NCBI GenBank assembly: GCA_020637165.1
Contig: JACJWN010000003.1
Location: 868,001 to 932,000, forward strand
Length of the DNA stretch: 64,000 nucleotides
DNA from: Mycolicibacterium sp.
GTDB taxonomy: Bacteria; Actinomycetota; Actinomycetes; Mycobacteriales; Mycobacteriaceae
Direction of reading: 5' to 3'
The notes beneath the pieces were generated by a model, which saw only the letters and a list, made by a program, of their open reading frames with translations, did no database searches and was not told the origin of the DNA. Made by a program: the position numbers and the translations under genes. Shown piece by piece: positions 59,613-64,000 of the stretch. Numbering within the stretch: position 1 is the stretch's first letter; each line of letters opens with the position of its first letter.

Positions 59613-59919
59613 CGGCGCACCTCCTCGGATCCTTGAGACCAGCATGCCGGGCCGAGGCGCGGCGGCACGCCCGAACGGTGGATTCCGTCGGCCACCGGGG
59701 CGGGGGCGGCAGTGAGGTGACGAAAGACCCGGCCCCTGACGCAGGGACCGGGCCTCTCCGGGTCACATCCATGGGCGGGATCCTGTGCCCGCCGAGGTCT
59801 GTCTTCCCGGAGCCCGGGATTCTCAAACATCCGAGGGGAGCGCCCCCTGAACGAGGGGCGCGCGACACGGACCCGCTACGGTTTCTGAAAACAGCCGTAT
59901 GCAGATGGGAGGGTCGCGG
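59613..59919. other. 307-bp intergenic region with a series of hairpins
   Basis: Divergent region between the GNAT-AAA+ gene and an acyl-CoA dehydrogenase. Four hairpins lie in a row on the plus strand: 59728-59752 (10 bp, one mismatch), 59774-59793 (6 bp), 59806-59818 (5 bp) and 59840-59861 (perfect 7-bp GCGCCCC/GGGGCGC). Open frames here lack homology. A structured leader is possible; no known riboswitch class was recognised. Confidence 0.5.
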
Positions 59920-61152
59920 ATGGAGCTGACGTGGTCGGCGCAAGATCTCGCGTTCCGCGACGAGGTCAGGGCCTTTCTGGACGAGAAGCTCACCCCGGAA
60001 CTGCGCCGGGCGGGGAGGCTGATGACCAGCGTCTACGCCGACCACGAGGCCTCGATGGCGTGGCAGGCGATCCTGCACGAGCGGGGCTGGGCGGCACCGG
60101 CCTGGCCGGTCGAGTACGGCGGCTGCGATTGGACCCTGACCCAGCACTACATCTTCAGCAGGGAGTCCACCCTGGCCGGGGCCCCGGCGTTGTCGCCGAT
60201 GGGCATCCGGATGGTCGCCCACGCCATCATCGCCTTCGGCACCGAGGCCCAGAAGGACTATTTCCTGCCCCGAATCCTCACCGGCGAGGTGTTCTTCTGC
60301 CAGGGATACTCCGAACCGGAGGCGGGCTCGGATCTGGCCGCACTGTCGATGGCCGCAATCCCCGACGGCGACGATCTGGTCTGCACCGGAAGCAAGATCT
60401 GGACCACCCACGCACTGGAGGCCAACTGGATCTTCGCCCTGGTCCGCACCACCCGATCGGCGCGCCGGCAGCAGGGCATCACCTTCCTGCTCATCGACAT
60501 GGCCTCGCCCGGCATCGAGATCCGGCCACTGGTGATGACCTCCGGCGAGGAGATCCAGACCCAGATCTTCTTCGACTCAGTGCGGGTGCCGAAGTCCAAT
60601 GTGATCGGCGCTGTCGACGACGGCTGGACGGTGGCGAAGTATCTTCTGGAGTTCGAGCGCGGCGGTGGGGCGGCGGCCCCGGCCCTGCAGGTGATGGCCG
60701 AATCCATCGCCACCGAGGCGGCCGGTCAGCCCGGCCCGGGCGGCGGGACGTTGCTCGACGATCCGTCGTTCGCCGCCAAACTGGCCGAGGTCAGGATCCG
60801 CACCGAGGTGCTGGAGATCCTGGAGTACCGGGTGCTGACAAGCGTGGCCGAGGGCCGCAATCCGGGCGCGGCGTCGTCGATGCTGAAGATCCTGTCCACC
60901 GAGCTGAGTCAGGCCATCACCGAGTTGGCGATGGAGGCGGCCGGTCCGCGCGGCCGGGTCTACCAGCCGCACGCCACCCGGCCCGGCGGCCCGGTGTCCG
61001 ACTTCACCCCGCCGGCCGACGGTTATGTGAGCGGCGACGCCTGGCAGGCGGTGGCGCCGCTGCGGTACTTCAACGACCGGGCCGGCTCGATCTATGCCGG
61101 CAGCAACGAGATTCAGCGCAACATCCTGGCCAAAGCGACCCTGGGGCTCTGA
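59920..61152 (+). CDS. Acyl-CoA dehydrogenase (first of a pair)
   Basis: 410 residues. ACAD signatures: SEPEAGSDLA in the FAD/substrate site, SKIWTTHALEAN and GIEIRPL, ending in YAGSNEIQRNIL. The position that carries the catalytic Glu in medium-chain ACADs (YEGT) is Ala here (IYAG), so the base may come from elsewhere or from the partner. The ATG at MELTWSAQD has GGGAGGG 9 nt upstream. It lies 5 bp before a second ACAD gene, the arrangement of mycobacterial alpha2beta2 ACADs used on sterol side chains. Confidence 0.9.
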   Translation: MELTWSAQDLAFRDEVRAFLDEKLTPELRRAGRLMTSVYADHEASMAWQAILHERGWAAPAWPVEYGGCDWTLTQHYIFSRESTLAGAPALSPMGIRMVAHAIIAFGTEAQKDYFLPRILTGEVFFCQGYSEPEAGSDLAALSMAAIPDGDDLVCTGSKIWTTHALEANWIFALVRTTRSARRQQGITFLLIDMASPGIEIRPLVMTSGEEIQTQIFFDSVRVPKSNVIGAVDDGWTVAKYLLEFERGGGAAAPALQVMAESIATEAAGQPGPGGGTLLDDPSFAAKLAEVRIRTEVLEILEYRVLTSVAEGRNPGAASSMLKILSTELSQAITELAMEAAGPRGRVYQPHATRPGGPVSDFTPPADGYVSGDAWQAVAPLRYFNDRAGSIYAGSNEIQRNILAKATLGL

Positions 61153-61157
61153 GCGAC

Positions 61158-62273
61158 GTGGACTTCAACCTTTCCTCCGAACAAGAGATGTTGCGCGACG
61201 GTCTGGGCCGGTTCCTGGACGCACGGTACGGCCTTGAGACCAGCCGGGCAGCGGCCAAGACCGGCCCCGGCTGGCAGCCGGAGGTCTGGCGCAGGTTCGC
61301 CGACGAACTCGGCATCCTGGGCGTGCTACTGCCGGAATCGGCCGGCGGCAGCGGCGGCGGGCCGGTCGAGGTCATGGTGATCGCCGAGGAACTGGGCCGG
61401 GCGCTGGTGATCGAACCCTTCGTCGACACCGTGGTGGTGGCCGGGGGGCTGCTGACCCGCGCCGATGGGGAGTCCGCGTCGGCGGTGCTGGAGAGGATCG
61501 CCGACGGATCGGCCGTCGTCGCACTGGCCGCCGGCGAGGGCACGGAGGACTGGGAAGCGCCGTCGACCACAGCGATCCGCGACGGCGGGGGCTGGGTTCT
61601 CACCGGTTCCAAAGCCGTCGTCATGTCGGCGCCGATCGCCACCCACCTGCTGATCACGGCCGCTATCGGCGACATGATCGCGCTGTTCGCAACCGAGTTC
61701 GACGCCTCCGCTCCCCCACCCGGCCTGCAGGTGCACAGTTACCGCACCATCGACGACCGGCGCGCCGCGGATATCGTTCTCGACGGCGTCCGGCTTCCCG
61801 GGCAGGCACTGATCGCCGCCGACGGCCGGGAGTCGCTGGCCCGGGCGCGCGACGAGGGCGCCGCCGCGGTGTGCGCCGAAGCGGTCGGGGGCATGCGCAA
61901 GGTCCTGGCCGACACCGTCGACTACTGCAAGCAACGCCAGCAGTTCGGCACTCCGATCGGCAGTTTCCAAGTGCTGCAGCACCGGATGGTGGATATGTAC
62001 ATGGAACTCGAACAGGCCGTGTCCGCGGTGTATCTGGCGGTGCTCAACCTCGAGTCCGATCCGATATCGCGATCTCGGGCGGTGTCGGCGGCGAAGGTCA
62101 CCGTCGGCCGCGCGGCGCGGTTCATCGGCCAGCAGGCCGTGCAGCTGCACGGCGGCATGGGCATGACCGAGGAACTGGCCATCGGGCACTACTTCAAGCG
62201 GCTCACCGCATTGCAGTACGAGTTCGGCTCCACCGACTCCCACCGGACCCGCTACGCGCGGCTCACCCGGTAG
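61158..62273 (+). CDS. Acyl-CoA dehydrogenase (second of a pair)
   Basis: 371 residues, shorter and more divergent than its neighbour. ACAD fold with LLPESAGGSGGG and the helical RQQFGTPIGSFQVLQHRM and QLHGGMGMTEEL motifs. It ends with YEFGSTDSHR where simple ACADs have YEGT, so a Glu is available. GTG start (VDFNLSSEQEM), 5 bp after the upstream stop. Probably forms a heterotetramer with the first protein; substrate unknown. Its last 11 bp overlap the convergent DUF4239 gene. Confidence 0.9.
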   Translation: MDFNLSSEQEMLRDGLGRFLDARYGLETSRAAAKTGPGWQPEVWRRFADELGILGVLLPESAGGSGGGPVEVMVIAEELGRALVIEPFVDTVVVAGGLLTRADGESASAVLERIADGSAVVALAAGEGTEDWEAPSTTAIRDGGGWVLTGSKAVVMSAPIATHLLITAAIGDMIALFATEFDASAPPPGLQVHSYRTIDDRRAADIVLDGVRLPGQALIAADGRESLARARDEGAAAVCAEAVGGMRKVLADTVDYCKQRQQFGTPIGSFQVLQHRMVDMYMELEQAVSAVYLAVLNLESDPISRSRAVSAAKVTVGRAARFIGQQAVQLHGGMGMTEELAIGHYFKRLTALQYEFGSTDSHRTRYARLTR

Positions 62274-63060
62274 GGATCGGCTCACCGGCCAGTTGCTCGG
62301 CGACCGCCTGCATCGGGGCCGTGGTGCCCCCCGACCGCATCGCGAAGGGATAGGCCAGGGCGATCACCGTCGTGATCGACACCGCCGGGATCAGACACCA
62401 GATGAAGATCAGCGACGGCTGCGCGTAGGTCACGGTGCTGATTCCCATCAGGATCGAGGCCAGCACTCCGACCACCATCAGGAGTACGAAAAGCGGCCGG
62501 GGAAGAGCGCGGTTGGCGACCGCCGCGACCCCGGCACCCGCGGTGCTGACATCGGAGGCCGCGGCGACCAGCGCGGAGGCCTGCCGGTCGTTGACCGTGG
62601 GCTCGTCGGCGTACGCGTACAACGCGGTCTCGAACCGGTCCAGCGCTGCGGCCGATGGCATGCGGGCGCTTGTGCCCTTGATCAGCGCTACCCGGTCCTC
62701 AGTGGTCACCGCTGAGACATAAGCCCCGAGCTTCTCCATTAGCGCCACCGATTGGGCCCGGTCGCCGATGTTGCCGAGTTGCCAGGCCATCTGGCTGACC
62801 GCGGTGGCCTGCCGTTCAACGGCGGTCTGGGCCGTTGTCACCGCTCCCCAACTCGCGGAGATGGCAAAGCCGACGAAGAAGGCGAAGGTCGCCGCCACCC
62901 CGGTGAGCAAGTTGTTGGCTTGCTCGGCCAGCGCCTCGCGGGACTCGGCGTCACGCCGGCGAAGCACGAACGCCCGCGCAGACTTGGTCACCGCCCAGAA
63001 GAACAGCACCATCGAACCGACGATCGCAAACAGCGGCACGGCGGCCACGAGTTGTCTCAC
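62263..63060 (-). CDS. DUF4239 (bestrophin-like) membrane protein
   Basis: 265 residues. Four transmembrane segments, two near the N-terminus (about 4-25 and 52-72) and two near the C-terminus (about 188-208 and 215-235), with a helical soluble middle. This is the DUF4239 layout, sometimes described as bestrophin-like. GTG start with a -10 hexamer 6 nt upstream. Function unknown. It overlaps the convergent ACAD gene by 11 bp. Confidence 0.78.
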   Translation of the reverse strand: MRQLVAAVPLFAIVGSMVLFFWAVTKSARAFVLRRRDAESREALAEQANNLLTGVAATFAFFVGFAISASWGAVTTAQTAVERQATAVSQMAWQLGNIGDRAQSVALMEKLGAYVSAVTTEDRVALIKGTSARMPSAAALDRFETALYAYADEPTVNDRQASALVAAASDVSTAGAGVAAVANRALPRPLFVLLMVVGVLASILMGISTVTYAQPSLIFIWCLIPAVSITTVIALAYPFAMRSGGTTAPMQAVAEQLAGEPIPTG

Positions 63061-63066
63061 GTGGGG

Positions 63067-63072
63067 AAACTA
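63067..63072 (-). promoter_or_regulatory. Putative leaderless -10 TAGTTT (DUF4239 gene)
   Basis: Minus-strand TANNNT hexamer 6 nt before the GTG at 63060. Confidence 0.5.
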
Positions 63073-63143
63073 ACAGCGGCGCGCCGGTGGAACCCGAGGA
63101 TCACCATCGCACGTTGAAGGGCCGTAACCGAAGGAGAGTTGTC

Positions 63144-63773
63144 ATGCTGGACAAGATCACCGAAGTGTTCGGACAGTTGGTGCAGGCCGGGGGCACCGTC
63201 GTCGGAATCCGCAGCGGCACCGAGGAACCGCCTTTCACCGTCGAACGCCGCCTCGGCGACGTCGAGGTCCGCCGCTCCGGGTCGCGGATCGCCGCGGAGA
63301 CCACCGTCGATGCCAACGAGGAGGCCGCCCGCAATGAGGGCTTCCGCCGGCTGGCCCGCTACATCTTCGGCGGCAATACGAGCAACACCAAGATCGCGAT
63401 GACCGCGCCGGTGGCCCAGCAGCAGGGCGAGAAAATCGCGATGACCGCGCCGGTCGCCGCGCAGCGCGATGCTGCCGATCAATGGGTGATCCGGTTCTTC
63501 ATGCCTGCCGATCGCACGCTGGACTCATTGCCCACCCCCGAGGATGACCGGGTGCGACTGGTCAGCGTCGCCCCGGAGCGAGTGGCGGTTCTCGGCTTCT
63601 CCGGAATCCCCAGCCCCACCTCGGTCGCCGCGCGCACCAAGGAATTGCTGACCACGCTGCGCGCCAATTCCCTGGAACCCGCCGGCGACCCGCTGGCATG
63701 GTTCTACGACCCGCCGTGGACGATTCCGTTCCGGCGCCGCAACGAGGTCGTGGTCAGCCTCGGATCCGAATAG
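63144..63773 (+). CDS. SOUL haem-binding family protein
   Basis: 209 residues. SOUL/HBP signatures: FTVERRLGDVEVRR near the N-terminus, GFRRLARYIFGGN, KIAMTAPVAQQ (repeated as KIAMTAPVAAQ) and the late FLGFSG-like VAVLGFSG and WFYDPPWTIPFRRRNEV ending. Bacterial members may bind haem or tetrapyrrole; the axial histidine of the vertebrate protein has no clear counterpart here. ATG start with AAGGAGAG 7 nt upstream. Stand-alone gene; the paired TAPVA repeats are unusual but common in this family. Confidence 0.9.
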   Translation: MLDKITEVFGQLVQAGGTVVGIRSGTEEPPFTVERRLGDVEVRRSGSRIAAETTVDANEEAARNEGFRRLARYIFGGNTSNTKIAMTAPVAQQQGEKIAMTAPVAAQRDAADQWVIRFFMPADRTLDSLPTPEDDRVRLVSVAPERVAVLGFSGIPSPTSVAARTKELLTTLRANSLEPAGDPLAWFYDPPWTIPFRRRNEVVVSLGSE

Positions 63774-63782
63774 CCGAACCGG

Positions 63783-64000
63783 CTAAGAATCCGGAGCCGT
63801 GGACTCCGGTGACAACGCGGCCTCCGGTAACAACGCGGCCTCCGGCAACAACGCGGCCTCCGTTGACGGGGCATTGGGCGCGGGGGCAGTGACCGAAGCG
63901 GGAGCTTCCGGCGCCCCCTGCTGCGGGGTCATCCCCTTCGGCACGCTGTCCAGCGGGCGCTGGGCGATGAGCAGCAGGGCGTCGCCCATCGTGACGTCCT
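63783..64000 (-). CDS. C-terminal end of an unidentified protein (N-terminus outside the window)
   Basis: About 72 codons in an open frame running off the right edge and ending in TAG. Visible sequence: a helical segment (MGDALLLIAQRPLD) then a low-complexity Pro/Ala/Glu tail with three near-identical hexapeptides around EAALLP, reflecting an 18-bp DNA repeat. An internal ATG exists but the frame continues upstream, so a longer gene is likely. No family assigned. Confidence 0.5.
   Translation of the reverse strand, partial: DVTMGDALLLIAQRPLDSVPKGMTPQQGAPEAPASVTAPAPNAPSTEAALLPEAALLPEAALSPESTAPDS
63812..63865. repeat. 18-bp tandem repeat, three copies
   Basis: ACAACGCGGCCTCCGGTA, ACAACGCGGCCTCCGGCA and ACAACGCGGCCTCCGTTG follow one another without a gap, inside the C-terminal tail of the truncated gene. 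Copy number may vary between strains. Confidence 0.85.

Overview
The window is GC-rich and densely coded. Its gene order matches the Mycobacterium tuberculosis Rv3024c-Rv3061c backbone (recalled from knowledge, not searched): mnmA-iscS, etfBA, the Rv3030-Rv3032 polysaccharide genes, the Rv3034c-Rv3043c run with serB2 and ctaD, fecB, adhC, nrdF2, nrdEIH, a short-chain dehydrogenase with a TetR regulator, cyp136 and fadE22. Together with the hydrogenase-maturation genes and the high gene load, this points to an environmental, probably fast-growing mycobacterium (Mycolicibacterium type). Species cannot be settled from the sequence.

Layout. 1-6.9 kb: a truncated semialdehyde dehydrogenase, a MetE-like protein, the tRNA 2-thiouridylase MnmA with its cysteine desulfurase, a DUF6629 membrane protein and the two electron-transfer flavoprotein subunits. 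7.1-19.3 kb: methylglucose-lipopolysaccharide-type genes (methyltransferase, GH57, GT4), an acyltransferase, a lipoprotein, methyltransferases, and an enoyl-CoA hydratase / Nudix / ABC ATPase operon. 19.4-27.9 kb: serB2, ctaD, fecB, a dehydrogenase, adhC, a DUF3349 protein, nrdF2 and a TetR regulator. 28.0-34.4 kb: a block absent from M. tuberculosis at this position (geranylgeranyl-reductase-like flavoprotein, MASE1-GAF-SpoIIE phosphatase, POT transporter, pyroglutamyl peptidase). 34.6-40.9 kb: nrdE-nrdI-nrdH, SDR/TetR and cyp136. 40.9-55.6 kb: a second, larger inserted block. It holds a persulfide-sensor (CstR-type) regulon with TauE exporter, rhodanese, thioredoxin and a 41-residue cysteine-rich protein; a complete hypABCDEF set with no hydrogenase structural genes in view; a kinase-like protein; and two more MASE1-GAF-SpoIIE phosphatases behind a SIMPL-domain gene. 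55.7-64 kb: fadE22, a small winged-helix regulator, an unusual GNAT-AAA+ fusion, a paired acyl-CoA dehydrogenase operon, a DUF4239 membrane protein, a SOUL-family protein and a truncated gene.

Most informative signals: (i) three 16-bp CstR/CsoR-type operators spaced exactly 35 bp apart between divergent rhodanese and thioredoxin genes, plus a fourth in front of the regulator; (ii) paired NrdR-like boxes 32 bp apart in front of both nrdF2 and nrdHIE; (iii) a dispersed family of about 60-bp intergenic palindromes (four copies); (iv) repeated TANNNT -10 hexamers 6-7 nt from start codons, which imply leaderless transcripts, including back-to-back ones in the 30-bp hypF/hypA gap; (v) three catalytically intact MASE1-GAF-SpoIIE phosphatases; (vi) a GNAT acetyltransferase fused to an AAA+ ATPase; (vii) an orphan intrinsic terminator suggesting a small RNA; (viii) a probable CTG start codon.

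No insertion sequence, CRISPR array, tRNA or rRNA gene was recognised.
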